A stretch of 64,000 nt of DNA from Coptis chinensis (GCA_015680905.1 CM027377.1:23584501-23648500); one strand, 5' to 3'. Positions 24,401-38,939 are shown, counted from the first letter of the stretch. Translations and numbers: made by a program. Notes: generated from the sequence alone by a model not told the origin.

Positions 24401-27253
24401 CCAATTATAAGTCTCCTAGAATTATGGTTATTAGTGGTTGTTCAAGACTTTATAAATGTTGTGACCACTGAGAGAAATTTTCTGGTCAGAACAAAAAAAA
24501 TGTGATGGAATAGGTTTGTCCGTCCTCTAAGCAGAGGGCAGAGGTGCCCAGCAGGTATTTCAGGGGAAAATTGCAACGTGTTCTGCCTTCTCACAAAAAT
24601 TTAGCGGATTTCATGCTGTCATTGGAATGTTAACTCCTCTATGTGTCCCTTTAATACAGTCCAGGTTATGGAAGTGTTACGACAAAAGAGAGAAAGAGTT
24701 CACATACCAATTCGAGTTTGAACATGGCACTTAGCAAGTGGTTGTGGAAGTATAGAATTGGAGGGCATCTTGTTGGAAGTCTCTATTGTTGAAGCAGAGT
24801 ATGGAGAGGGGACTTGGTTGGCTAGCATAGAAATGTATCTTGTTTGAAAATGATTTGGTAAGGCATCATGTTAATCTTCCTCAAGTGAAAGAAGGTTTGT
24901 TTGCAAAGCGAAGTTGGTAACGGCCAACAGTACAAGGTTTTCTCCTATAGTTGGTATGGCAACAGTCCCTTTTGCACAAGGCTTGAGTGTGTTTAGTAAT
25001 ATGCCAACTAATAAAAGAGGGACGCTTTGTCGCTATCCTATTTTGTAGTTCGAAGTGAAGCACTATTGATTATACTTGAAAACCAGTTCCAATAATTGGG
25101 AGGAAATCACTGTCACATTGTCAGGATTTCTAGAATGTAGAAGTACTTGGGCTTAGAACTGGTGGAAGGAGTGGTGTTTATAATTTGACACCTTGCTGCC
25201 CAAAACAGCGTACTGAGACAAATATGGATCACTTTCCGTACAAGTTGGTATTGACTTCTCCTCCACCTATAAGGTTGGTGACTTGCTGCCTGTTTCTGGC
25301 CAAAATTCAGACTGTTGGTACACAGTTAGAAAGCAACATATGGCATCTCATCCCTTTTGCCGACACATGTGCTCAACCGATGGAAGAATTCATCACCTTT
25401 TTCTCTAGTAAATTTTGTCGTTCGTAATAGCAACATATGTGATTTTGTGAGCTCAATTTGAAATGATCATCAAGAACAACTTTTTTTTATGTAAATGAAT
25501 GACAAAAAAATAAAATAAAATAAAAAATGCTCTAGAGTGGATGTGTTTTTCATCTGGGTTTCTCATAAGCCTTTTACCAATCCTTCACTTATGGGAAATA
25601 ACTTTTTGTGTGCTTGACTGTAGTATGATTTATCTGACTGGACCAGTTATCTCCTTGAAAGTAACAACAATGAAAGTAATTTAAATGTTTACTCAGTACA
25701 TCGAGCTAAAGGTTAATGATTGGCCTACTTTATCTTCAGTTGTGCCGTTATGACTATGAATCTAGTTCCCTTCTTCATCCATAATTAGCCTCTCGGTTTT
25801 TGGTATAGCATGAATACATATAATTATTCTCATGATTAAACCTTTGTTTCTCTGACACCGTTGCAACGTTAACAATACGGAACCACAAAAACTGTATTTA
25901 AGGACGCTCAGTTGCAAATAGTTCTGTTATCAGGAGTGACAGAATGGAATTACCGTGTTACTTTCTGTTAACTCAAGTTTATCTGTTGCTTTTCATTGGG
26001 AGGTGCTTTGAGAGTTGTTTAGGAAAGTGCTTTTGTTTCACTTGTTATTTGCTATTTGAAGAACAACTAAAACTTGAGTTGAAGATTCATAATGACTATA
26101 AGGTTATCTGTTGCTTTATCCTGTTATTGACGAATAATAAGGTGTGGCTTTGTTATTGGCAAAGGCTAAATGCCTTGGTTATTTAGTCGAAGAGGAATTG
26201 CAGATGGATGAGTGAGTTATTTTAAGAGATTGATATGTACTATTGTTATGAAATTCTAGTGTATTTTTATAGGTTATGACTTATGTGCTTAACAGTAGTT
26301 AGCTAGATTTTTGGTTTTACAAAGTGGATATCTGATAGGGTCAGTCAGAAGCATTTCGATAATTGTTTGTTCTTAATGGGTGGGAGAATTCAAGAGCTGG
26401 TGGACAGAAGAATGGAGAAAAGGAGGAATGAAGAAGAGACTGACCGTTGGAGGCAGAGTATAGTATGGACTTTGAAGCTCTTGATGGTGGAGAAGACGAG
26501 GACAAGTTAGACTTGGAACTCTCAGAGGATATTTGGTGAAGAGGATGATCTCTGATATGTTTGTTGGAGTTTGATTGCTTCTGCTGGTGAACAATAGAGG
26601 GGTCGCAACTTGGAACTGGGTTCTCATTGAATATGTCATTCTTAGGAATGTTGGTTTGCTTATTCTGTTCATTGTTTCTGCTGGTGCTGTGTCCTCGGCC
26701 TGTCATGTTGTCGTTTTCGTTCAAGTCTTTAGCTGCTTGCGAATTATCTAACTATTGATGGTCGATCTTTGGGTACATTAATAAGTTGTTTTTTCATTTA
26801 TAATAAAGGGGTAAGAAACAAGAGCGGAAGAAAATTGGTTCCAGTAATAATCAATTGGAAAATAACTACTTATGGATCGGATCTGAATGGTGGGAGCTGT
26901 TTAGTTTAGTCAGATTTTAAAGATCTTAGATTAGGCTTTGTGGTGATAATTATGCAGATATGTCACTCAACAGTATACATACCTTGTAGACTGACATGGC
27001 TTATTGATGGTGAACTGCGGATATGTGATCAGTTACACAGGGCTTGCAAGTTTAAAAGTCAGGTAAACAAACTTCTGTTTAGTGTTCCATCAGTGAAACT
27101 TGGAAAGCATATGCAAACAGCTATTCTCTTAGTTTTAATCAGTGAGCACCTCCACTTATTGCAGTTTCATCATAGAGTCAATAACACAATAAACATGTCG
27201 TGATGAATGTGTAAGCTTCACAGCGTTTTTTTATTAATAAGTGGCTGATGAGT
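24401..27253. other. Spacer, no supported gene
   Basis: Several open frames of 60-127 codons occur. The longest (26341-26724, -) encodes a Ser/Asn/His-rich protein with SSESSKSNLSSSSPPSRASK, no recognisable domain and an uncertain start. It could be an exon of an unknown gene but I cannot support it. Frames at 25185-25427 and 25944-26186 look like chance. Confidence 0.3.
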
Positions 27254-29303
27254 CTAGATTAAGCTAGGTAGGTTTCTTCCTTCCTTGTCCACGAGTGCTC
27301 TGATAGATGACCCTGCTTTATGCTGTTCAGGGAGTGTCGTCCACCACTTGACAAAGGTGGACTCCTCCAGGTATACATCCCTACCTATATCCCCTCGAGA
27401 AAGCCACTGTCCAAGTTTGTTTTCTAGTCTCAGCACCCTCTCCGCCACCTCCTCGAAGCTTCTTTTGTTATCACCATCTGCACAGAGCTCTTCAACTTCT
27501 GCCCAGAAGCAAGACTCTGAGCACGTGCCAGCTGCTGTGCCCCGCTCATACTCGAGCCATTTCTGAGTATACTTATATCGACCAGGTCTACCCTTCACCA
27601 TATAAGGTCCAGTGTCATCATTCTTGTTGTGTCGATAGTAGTTGGCGATATCTAACGGTTCAACAAGACGGCGGTACTTAGTTCCCAATTCCACACACTG
27701 TTTTCTAGCTTCAAAATCATCTGGTAAGTTATACTTCCATAGCATCTCGATGATCTCGTCCCACATCCCTGCTAGCTCTAGTCTCTTAACATTGGCATTG
27801 AAGTCATCGTGTTTCCTTTGGAACTTGAAGGCATCATAGTAGCCGATTTCAAGTACCTCGCATGTGGTTCGGTACCTTTCAAGCATACTAAGCCCTTCTT
27901 CAATCTTGCTGAAGTTTGATTCAATTTTCGCCTGGTTTTGAGCTTTTTGCTTCTGCAGCACGCCAGCTGCCTGTAGACAAATCCTTGCTCTGGTACTCTG
28001 GATTTGTAACACACAAATTAGCCTATAATTCGAGTACATTGTAGTGGATCTTAAGTAGAAGAGAACTTACCAGCCCGAGTTCATCTAATGCTATGTTCGT
28101 CAGTCTCTTTTCATCATTATCAACACTATTTGCAGTCACAGGAATCTGATCCAGATTATCCAAGTAGACTACAGTTTGCCTTTCCAAATTCCCTTGCATT
28201 GTAAATTCGTAAAGCAGATGCTCTTGTAGACTTTTGTAAGCAACATCTGTAATATCTTCTTCAGGGCTCAGTTGAAGACAGTGGAAGAACATTTGCAGAA
28301 CAGCATCTGGGTTTATCACTGTGACCATTTTGCCGCTTCCAGTACAGAAGATATAGGTTCCAAAAGGTGTGTAGGGACTAAGCTCAACAAATCTAATTAC
28401 TGACTCTAACAGTGGATTGGTTGATTCCATAGATAAACAGGCAGCATGACTTGTCACAGATGCTGCATTCCTCATTACAGAACCAAAGAAACCAGCTGAT
28501 TCCTGAGATCTTCCAACTATTTCTTGTCTATGGTAACATGATTTTGGATTGAAGAAACATAGAATCAGAGGAAACTCTCGTTCCATGGATGAAAGAGGTG
28601 CAAGTGAGACCCGAGGAACAATGTCGTACCTATTGACAAAATGTATGAAATGGTGAGACCAATGCTCTCGTCGGAGAGCATGGCCAAAAACCCGATCACC
28701 AATAAGGGGCGATCCAAAAGTCACACAAGAGGTGGTACACTGACTATTCTGGTTCTGTTTACAATGTTCTAGTAGCCAGATGGTTGCAAGGATAGCTATA
28801 GGACCACCAGATGAATGTCCTGTGAATACTATATGTTTGTTCTCTGCCATAGCTTTCCTTACCTAAGAATTGATAGAAATTAGACTTTGCCAGCAGTTGG
28901 CAGTAGTATATCATTCTATATGTTGATGTTATACAGCTAAATATATTACATGAACGTGGAAACAGTATATATATGGTACCTCTTGTTGTAGATTGGAATC
29001 GCTTAAATATATCTTAAATTGCCCAAGAAAAGAGTCATTTACGATAGCAGTATCACCTTTACCGACACTTCTGAGGGATGGAAAAAGAGTTTGATCAATT
29101 TTTGAAGCACCAAAAGGTTTTCGACTGACCCAGTCATCAGTAGACCATGAACCAGGAAATGCAAAGATAGCATGAGACGAGTTGTGTATTTTGTCAAGAA
29201 GAAAGTTGGGAGCAGCAGAGTTGTGAGCTTCCATGGCAAGGGAGCAAGCTTTGATTATAATAATGTCTTGCATCCCTACACTCTCTACAAAGCTTCTCTC
29301 CAT
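27254..29303 (-). CDS. EDS1: EDS1, lipase-like central regulator of plant immunity
   Basis: Three exons on the minus strand: 29303-28980, 28862-28071, 27997-27254, with GT..AG introns of 117 and 73 bases; 619 aa, normal EDS1 length. The N-terminal lipase-like domain carries FTGHSSGG (Ser about 125), VNRYDIVPR (Asp about 188) and a His at about 322 (LQEHLLYE), so the alpha/beta-hydrolase triad is kept. The C-terminal EP domain (from about residue 390) has the hallmark KYRRLVEPLDIANYYRHNK near 479-497 and ends KWWTTLPEQH. EDS1 pairs with PAD4 or SAG101 and passes signals from TIR-type NLR receptors to helper NLRs; EDS1 itself does not need lipase activity for this. No stop or frameshift was found, so it should be functional. 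PAD4 and SAG101 are less likely because of the full triad plus EP wording. Confidence 0.93.
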
Positions 29304-29407
29304 TTTTCTTCTCCTCGAGTTTCTTCAGAATTAGCAAAGTCTAGATACGAGTTGGATACATGAATGATGAATCAAGTGTCAGATTACAAGGACAAGGAAT
29401 GCCCATG

Positions 29408-29417
29408 TTATATATGA
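29408..29417 (-). promoter_or_regulatory. Candidate TATA box of EDS1
   Basis: TCATATATAA on the minus strand, about 105 bases before the EDS1 start codon. This is a plausible distance for a short plant 5' UTR. Confidence 0.4.
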
Positions 29418-29485
29418 TCTTTGCGACTTTGCCTACTCCAGGAGTCACTTCAATGGGGATTTATTGGTAAATTTTTGGATGCTTA

Positions 29486-29495
29486 TTGACTTGAC
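29486..29495 (+). promoter_or_regulatory. Adjacent W-box cores between EDS1 and the kinase pseudogene
   Basis: TTGACTTGAC: two consecutive TTGAC cores about 190 bases upstream of the EDS1 start. WRKY factors bind TTGAC-containing sites and EDS1 is known to be defence-inducible, so this is a reasonable regulatory candidate, but short motifs occur by chance. Confidence 0.3.
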
Positions 29496-29813
29496 TTTTG
29501 GCTTGAAAATTTCCTGGAAGTTGTATACTGACTGTATTCCAGATCGTGTACTCCTATAATAGTGTTTAGAGTTTAGCGATGGTTAATCTCTTTCTTCCCA
29601 TTTTGCCCAAATTTATTAATCAATACGCCCTGACCATACCACGAGAAGTATCACTGATAAGAAATTTCCAGGTCTTGAGTCTTGACTATATTGTGGCTTT
29701 TCCCTACCAAGAGAAATATGAGTGATAAGAAATTTCCAGGTAATGACTTTCCAGGTGACTTTTCTTCCAGACTATCCACATTTATGGCTGAAGAATACCC
29801 GAAGTTCATTTCA

Positions 29814-30614
29814 ATGCCTTCACCTCATTTTACAACATGGGCATTCTTGTTTTTGTTCAATACTTCAGTCTTCTTCTTCTTGTGTTTAGCTGATAATCCT
29901 AGAACATCAGAAGTTAATCTATACTGTGGAAAAGTTGGAGTGCTAACTAACACAACAAATTATATCAAACTTTGTTATACAAATAGAAGGTATAACTAGA
30001 TATGTTGGAAGTTGGGGTACTTTTGAGTCTGGTACTAATCCAACGTTATACGGTTTAACTCAATGTATGAATGACCTTTCACATACAGATTGTCTTCTTT
30101 GTTTTATGGAAGCTTGAACTAAGCTTCCTCGATGTCTACCTTCAGTTTCAGGTAGAATTCAACTTGATGGTTGTTTTCTTAGGTGGGATAATTATAATTT
30201 TTATGATGAAGCTATGGACAGTCAACTTGATAGAAGAGTGTAATTCAACAGATGTTGCAACAGAGGAGTCCTTGAAGTTGGAATTTACAGCTAGAACTAA
30301 ACAAGTGACTAGAAATGTTATGCACACTGCTGTTACGAATGGTGGGTTTGGTGTCACCGAGATGAAAAGAGGAGCTGTCAATCTCTATGCTTTGGCTCAA
30401 TGTTGGAAGACTGTTAATAGGACTGGGTGTCAAGTATGTTTGGAGAAGGCTGTGAGTGAGGTTAATCAGTGTTTGCCAGGGAGAGAGGGAAGGGCAGCGA
30501 ATACTGGGTGTTACTTAAGGTATTCGACAGAGAAGTTTTACAATGAGGGAGGAAAAAATGAGGACAAGGGAGGAACAAATGGGGACAAGGGAGGAAAAAA
30601 TGGGGACAAGGGAG
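29814..30614 (+). pseudogene. Cysteine-rich receptor-like kinase (CRK/DUF26): broken extracellular exon
   Basis: Begins MPSPHFTTWAFLFLFNTSVF, a signal peptide, then LYCGKVGVLTNTTNYI as the start of the first DUF26 domain. A stop at 29996-29998 and a frame change precede YVGSWGTFESGTNPTLYG and QCMNDLSHTDCLLCF. A TGA at 30115-30117 and a second frame change near 30238 precede the second DUF26 (YALAQCWKTVNRTGCQVCL, then CYLRYSTEKFYNEGG). The exon ends with three 7-residue repeats of the type GGKNGDK and a GT donor at 30615. Both Cys-X8-Cys-X2-Cys units are still visible. CRKs sit in the plasma membrane and act in stress and defence signalling. Lesions make this copy non-functional as a full receptor. 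Confidence 0.8.
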
Positions 30615-31007
30615 GTAAACAATCTATTTTTTTCTTGGCCTAGTTTCAGTTTCTGTTTGTATGAAATTAAGTACTTTGATTGTCATTAGTTCTGCAATTC
30701 CAGAATGTTAAATTATGTGAGTTGTCAAGGCTGTTCTGTCGATATAACGCTTCCAAACATTGATTTGTTGTAAGCAGATTGTCCAATTCACTTTTCTAAG
30801 CCGTTGGTTTTGTATATCTGATGAAGGGGAAATTATAGTTTTGCTGTGTTTTCCTCTCTCTGGTTTCCTATTTGGTTAAGGCTGTATTGTTTATCTTGGC
30901 CTACATTTTAGTGTTTAATTTTGTCAACGAGAAGGTGATCGAGTTGCTCTGCAATTAGACTTACAATAATAACATGCCACATTTGTTTCTATGGTTCATA
31001 TTTTCAG

Positions 31008-32056
31008 GGTTCTTTAGTGTACCGGTGATTATAGCAACTGTTGTAGCGGCGATCGCCTTTTCAATGCTGACTTTGTTTGGTGCTTGCTTGGCCTACAAAA
31101 GATTTACAAAGATGAAAAAAGGTACAACTTAAAATCAGTGATAGGATCAACTTGAATACGAACAATTTAATCTGTAATTATTTTGTGTTTTTTATTTAGC
31201 CATCTTATTGCATTTTCTAGAGCACGAAAGTCTTGGTCGGCTTCTTCCACTGTACGCAAGTCCAATTTGAATTTTAATTATAGCAAAATGGGCACAAGCA
31301 AACATATTGCAACAGTAATGATAAACATGACCATAGAAGTTTTATAAGCACAAACTTATATTAAGCGAATTTTCGTGCAAAGAAATTTAATTTCCTAACT
31401 TGATTTTCTGAGATGGGGTTTGGTGCAAGCCTGCAATGCAGCTAGCTTTATTGATGCAAGGTTTGATGTAAGATTTTTAATTTAGTTATAGCAGTGGGGA
31501 CGTCGGGTTGCTCAGTCTTACGGATAAACTTGCTTATCATGTGAAGTGATCACTCATGATGCTTAAGTTGTTGCACTTGTCACCAAAAAATAAAAAAAGT
31601 TGTTTTCAGAGTGCACTCTATAAGTGTAATATAACAGAAACATTTACTCTTTGTTCTAAAGTCTAATTCCTTCTGATTGAAATTGATGTTTATCTTATGT
31701 TATCTGAGCTGAAAATTTTGGAGTTTTACCAATAGGTGCAATGTCTAGCTTTGCTTTGTGTATGTAAAGAGGACTGCACTTAAGTTTGTGAGTTAGTAAA
31801 ATGCTCTGTCTTACTAAGTTGTGTAGGACCTCATTCAGTTAGTCCAGTAAATAATTTGATTAGAAGAAAACGCATGGAGAGGGAGACCGAAAGAGAATAA
31901 GCCATTAAGGAATTTTTTCCCCTTCTATATCAACAGCTCTGCAAACGAATTCATCCAAAAGAGTTGTGATTATAGTAGTTTCTACAGTAACTGCAGTGAT
32001 ACTAACAGCTGCCATCGCCATTTCTTATGGCTTATGCTGGAGGACAATTGATGGAG
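31008..32056 (+). other. Two successive transmembrane exons of the CRK pseudogene
   Basis: Exon A (31008-31121) encodes FFSVPVIIATVVAAIAFSML, then TLFGACLAYKRF. Exon B (31937-32056) encodes TNSSKRVVIIVVSTVTAVIL, then TAAIAISYGLCWR. Each has AG before and GT after, and both begin and end in phase 1, so either or both could be joined to the flanking exons without changing frame. A normal CRK has one such exon. They may be alternatives, or one may come from a second receptor gene by fusion. Confidence 0.55.
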
Positions 32057-32147
32057 GTCAGAATCTATACAGAATTACACACATCTTCTGTTCTATAAAG
32101 TATGTTGGTGCATTAACAGATCGATTACACGATTTCACCTTCATATG

Positions 32148-32311
32148 CTAGGCTACATGGACACGCCATATTTTGAAAAAAATCCGTGTCGGATACGTAT
32201 CCACGTGTCCGTGTCGGACACATATTGCATGTAATTTATCTCGAATTTTGATATTTTGCCGTGTCTGACAATTCGTATCCGTGTCTGATACGGCGTGTCA
32301 ATGTAACCTAG
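32148..32311. mobile_element. hAT-like MITE in a kinase intron
   Basis: 164 bases with 20-base terminal inverted repeats (CTAGGCTACATGGACACGCC on the left; two mismatches on the right) and an 8-bp target duplication TTCATATG at 32140-32147 and 32312-32319. The centre holds further inverted wording (GTGTCCGTGTCGGACAC). The 8-bp duplication suits the hAT superfamily. No coding capacity. Confidence 0.75.
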
Positions 32312-32615
32312 TTCATATGTAATGTTTTAGAGCTACGCCGTTAAAGGTGCATTAACTAGCTAGTGCTGGGCCTATGCAACAGTACGTAGGCACTCTTAGG
32401 CATAAGGCGCTAGGGTTGAGTCTAGAGTCTAGGTTGAGCCTAGGTGCGCATATGACTGCATACTTTTAATATCTGTATAAAAACTGAAGTTTCTTATCAA
32501 GAGCTTTATATATACTATAAACCAATATCACTTCTCTTCCAATTATTCTCAGCAAAAACGATTGGAGCAGACATATGATATATATTGGTATTTTGCTGCA
32601 TTTATAATGACGCAG

Positions 32616-34239
<1,624 letters not shown>

Positions 34240-34523
34240 TGCTTGAAGGATGAACGGTATTGTCTAGGGCAATTGTTTCCATCCTCAACAGTCGAGTCGC
34301 GTGTCAATAATGTGTTACGGGTTGTAGGATGTAGGATATTTGCGTCAGAGTAAGACATGGCGAAGTTTTGAGGATGCAAAAAGGGCAACAATGGCATGCA
34401 CTTTCTTTTCTCCCATCCATTCTAACCTGGCCTTCGCTAATCAAATGCCCAAGGTTGAAGGTCCGTCGGGCAAAGAAAGTCGATCACACTTTCCATTTTC
34501 ACAGGTACTTTTATTTTTATTTT

Positions 34524-34559
<36 letters not shown>

Positions 34560-34560
34560 T
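34524..34560 (+). repeat. TTA microsatellite
   Basis: Run of TTA triplets following TTTTTATTTA units. It is the source of the Ile- and Tyr-rich shadow frames here. Confidence 0.8.
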
Positions 34561-34619
34561 TCCCATAAGACCGCCTATTAGCATATATCAAAAAGATTAT
34601 ACCTATCAGTCTTGACTTG

Positions 34620-34915
34620 ATCAAAGCTAATTCGGACAGAGAAAGGAACTTAACTGTTACAACCCAACTGAAAATCAAACTTAGCCGATTCATATGAGCA
34701 CGGTGAATCAAGCTCCTAGGACAGTTAACTAACTTGGAGAATATGAAAGACTGCTTGAGGGTTACATATATCCTCCACAAGACTTGACAAATTACAAGAT
34801 ACTTCGGGAACACCGCCATTAAGCATGCGCACCACACTCTGACAATCTGAGCAAACCACAACACTATCAATCTCCAATAGCAACACTTTGTCCAATCCAA
34901 ACAGATACAAACCAA
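34620..34915 (-). pseudogene. Possible RNase H-like (RVT_3) fragment of a LINE-type element
   Basis: Minus-strand translation contains LEIDSVVVCSDCQSVVRMLN, then LSSLVEDI and VFHILQV. This recalls the plant RNase H-like domain often found downstream of LINE reverse transcriptases (E.DCQ.VV..LN). It is short, lies in broken frames and has no reverse transcriptase next to it, so the call is tentative. Confidence 0.4.
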
Positions 34916-37465
34916 GTTACAATTTGTGCCTTTTTTGTGAAGTCAACTCAAAAGTTTGCATACACTCACGCTCTTAAGAATTTGAATTGACATTGGGTAC
35001 TTTCTTTTAAAGAAGTTGTGGGCTTGACATCCATGTTCCATGTGCTGAAGTATTGCAAATGGATTCAGTTTTTTGAACGGAATTGGTTCATTTCAGAGTA
35101 TCAGCTCTTGACTGCTTAGTTAGATACTTAGATGCCGAGATAGATACCCTGTGAGGTGGTGAGGCCTCGTGATGTGCGTGACTCTTTAGCACCCTTCCTT
35201 TTTTTGGGCACTGAGATCACTGACTTTTTTGATACTGGGCATGAGTACGTGAATGAGACTAGTCTAGTTGTATACTTGTATCACACAAGTGCGTCACCTA
35301 ATAGTTGCTCTGCGCAAGCCATTTCCAACCATATGGAATCATTAATTTTAAGGACCATTGCTTTGGTGACATCAAAACAAACTTGTTTATTTCTCTCATG
35401 CAAATCGATTATCAAATCAATTTTATGGTAGAGCCCATGAAAGCCCCCAAAAACGCACGGAGGTGACAAACGGTGGTGATTGTTGGAACCAGGAAAGTGA
35501 GAGATTTTGATAATGTGGCAGATTTTGATAATGTGGTGAGGTATGGAAGGTACATATCTGGTTTGTATTTGGGGTTGCCAACTTGCTGTAATGGTTTTTC
35601 ATGAAAAATGACAGGCCCCTTCTCATAACTGGGCTTATATGTGGCGAGGCCTGCCAAAATCATATCCTTAGCGAGGAAAACCCAAAAACAAAGACTACTG
35701 ATGCCAGCTTGATGCGTTGATCACCTGCTTGATGGGTGATTTATTCATTTTATTGTAGGTTCGATATAGTTTTGTGATGCATGATTATATCTTAAATTAT
35801 CACTTCTATTGATTGCCCCCTATCAGTCTATCGCCATCAGTTTTTTTGCAAGAAAGCGCGCTAAACCCGGCCTACAAGAAATGTGATGTTCCATGACTTC
35901 CATCATATACTTACATATGATCAACTGATCGAAGAAACATGCATGCAAGAATATTTCGTTTTTACTAATTAACATGCATGTTCAACAATCTCCATCACAG
36001 TCGATTACTATAATGTCGATCACATAAACCAATTATTGGTCCAAACTCCAAACTGTACCACTTGCCTGAGACTTTGATATATCATCACCATTTTATGTAG
36101 AAATTAAAGGAGTAGTATTATTGATTTTGTTAATTAATTAATCAGAAAACGGAATATTCATAATATTTAGATGTAGGCATGTAGCTATTTTCTTCAATTT
36201 AAAACACTTCGAAAACACCTAATTCGACTTCAAATCGTTGAAGGCGACACATAGTGACAGATTGTCTTAAGGTAGTGTGTTGTTGACTTGTTTCAGTATT
36301 TTGTGACGTTTTCTTGGACTGTTGATACTACGAGACTACAACCGCGTACATGCCATGGTCGGAAGTCTGGCCAACTGGAAGATTCTTGCGTGCGTGGCTA
36401 GCTGGATTGAGTGGATTCTTGATGATAAGACCACCTTGCGCGCCTTAGTTATCTTCTACTCTTATACAGGTTAGCCACGTGCATGGTCCCTCTTTTGCTC
36501 CAAGTCAAATAACCTTTGCTTGTATCACTCGAAGAAGCATATCAAAAAGATACGATCGTTATATTGTTTAAGTTGCTTGCTTGAAAATTAATCTACTTCA
36601 TTTGAAAACGTATCGTATTATTATAAATCTTTAAACTTTTAAAAGCAATTAATGCACCATAAGTGTTCACTTCAATTATACCTTGGGGGCATTATACAAA
36701 TTAACTGAACTCTAGCTTTTTCTCCATACGTTGAAAATTGAAATGGTTGAATAATTGTATTAAAACCTTTGTTGGATACTAAAAGTACAATCAGAACTAA
36801 CTAACTAAGAGCATGTTTGTTTATTGGAAGTTTAAGAGCTTAGTGCCGAAAGTTTGGCGTTTTAGGACTACGATAACACATTAACTTTTCTTGTTAACAG
36901 TCTGCTGTCTGCGTATATTTCACAAGCATAGTGAGCATGACGAGGGAAGCTTCTTGGTTACATCTCCCTGACCTTGAACTGACACCTGGTCATGTTATAA
37001 AAGAACAACAAAATACAAACACAACCGTCCTTCTCTATGATCTGCAGTAGCAGTTCTCCAACTCGTGGCTTTTATCAATTGCCAAGGGAATCCAAAGTAG
37101 TATGTTATGGACTAGGGACCTACATATTATTTGCCTATTTTCCCCGAAGTAACTAAATATTTAAACTAATTTAACAAGTTGAGAGTGCAGTGCCTGTCAC
37201 GCTATATTAAAAACAAATGCGGCATATAGTTCAAAGTTACAAACCAAATGTTCTCTTTTAATTCCTCACTTGAATATTTCAAAATTACTATTTAAGTTGT
37301 AGAAAATTTAGCAGTAGTGTGTGTTCGTGTGCCCATGTTAGCAACTTGCCGTCCTTTCCTGACACTCTACGATCATAATGGTCCATGGATGAGTAAATAG
37401 TGGTGGTTTTTTTGTTCGACATCCATATATCGTGTGTCGATCAGTCGATGTTTCACTTGTTGAAG
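34916..37465. other. Spacer without supported genes
   Basis: About 2.5 kb of AT-rich DNA. Short open frames near 35156-35663 occur on both strands without domain signatures. A direct repeat TTTGATAATGTGG occurs twice at 35508-35538. Confidence 0.35.
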
Positions 37466-38939
37466 TCTAGTATAACACTCCGTTTATTTTCTTTGCTTTC
37501 ACTATTTATTAGGGTTTAAAAAAAATATAATAATATTAAAAAAAAAGAAAATTATAAAAATAAAATAAAATAAGATAAAAACGTGGGAGAGTTAAAGAGG
37601 TTTGGTTACAACCGAACTCTCCCTTTTTGTTGGTTTTTTTCTCGTTCTTGTAAAAAAAAAAAAAAAAAGACACAGAAAGAGATGTACAAGAGAGGAGTGT
37701 TTACTGGGGGAGAGTGTTTGAGTGGAGAGAGAAAGAGTTTTACTCAAAGAAGAAATGGAGGTTTCTTGATGTGGGATTTGCTGGCAACAGAAACGTATCA
37801 CGAGTAAGTAGTCTAATTAAGCCTTATTTTCTCTCCAAATTTATTGAATGATTATCATAGTAATTATCTTAAATATGTACTTGTTTTATTTATTGGAACA
37901 TTAGGAACAAAACATATTAATTTGATAAATGTCATATACGTTATATGGTGATATTGTGTGACTGATTCAAAGGTTTTTATCAAGGCCAATAAATTCATAG
38001 TTATATTACCTTGAGTCCAGTGTAGTGTTTTTGGGTATAGATTATATGTTGTCTGACATAAATCGACTTTACATAAGTGCAAAATATGTGGCTGACAAAT
38101 CGACTTTATATGGGTGCTTTTGTGCAAAATTATAGATTCTATCAAAATAGTTATTAAAATATGAGTATAAGTTTCGAAAATGTACAAAATATAATACTGC
38201 TCAATCTATTCATTTTTGGTATATGCGAGATTAACTGGGTGTGTTGTGTGGACATTGGTGGTCTTCATGACAATCATAACTCTTTGAATTGTTTAATATA
38301 TATATAGTGAACTTAATTTGCTTTTCAAAGTAAAAGATCGGTTATAGCTCTGTATGACTTAATTTGATTTGAAGTGTCTTATATAAATGAGAAATCTTGT
38401 TTTTGTGTTACTAACCTTTTGCATGACTTTGGTTGCTTTGAAATGACTTATATGTATGAGAAGTACGGGTGGGTTTTGCTAAGGAATGTTAATTTGATTA
38501 TAGCTACTGACGCCAAGGTTTTCTAGTGATATATGTGTCTTCATGTAAATATAATTATGGAAGTGGGTAAACAGTTTAGTGATTGAATTGAAGTATATGT
38601 CAGAGTTTGGTTTATTTTCATTAAGGTTCGGTTATAGCTATTGTAATATACATGACCATTGCTTATGCTCAAGCCTAGTTTTCCTGACTTTGAGCTAATC
38701 TTGTGCGTTGCTCGAGTTTTATTTTGGAACTTGTTAAAACATGAAAAACCACGTTCCTAGTTTGAGTATACTTTCTAGAACAAGAAGTCTTTCTTCATTT
38801 TATCGTGAGTGTGAAAAGTTATGCCGTCGATAAGTTACACCGTCAGAAATGTGTCTTCTGAAAATCAGGATCTGTGTATGTGTTGGAATCGAGTTTTCAC
38901 ATAGTTAAAGTCAGATTCAAACTCTTGTCAAAACATGAA

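Noticed and set aside
26341-26724. Ser/Asn-rich 127-codon frame on the minus strand
   Set aside because: Could be an exon, but it has no domain, no convincing splice partners and biased composition; mentioned only in the spacer entry.
27285-27839. Plus-strand frames opposite EDS1 exon 3
   Set aside because: Antisense shadows of the well-supported EDS1 coding sequence.
35156-35663. Overlapping frames on both strands, 62-91 codons
   Set aside because: No domain wording, no splice borders and frames overlap on opposite strands.
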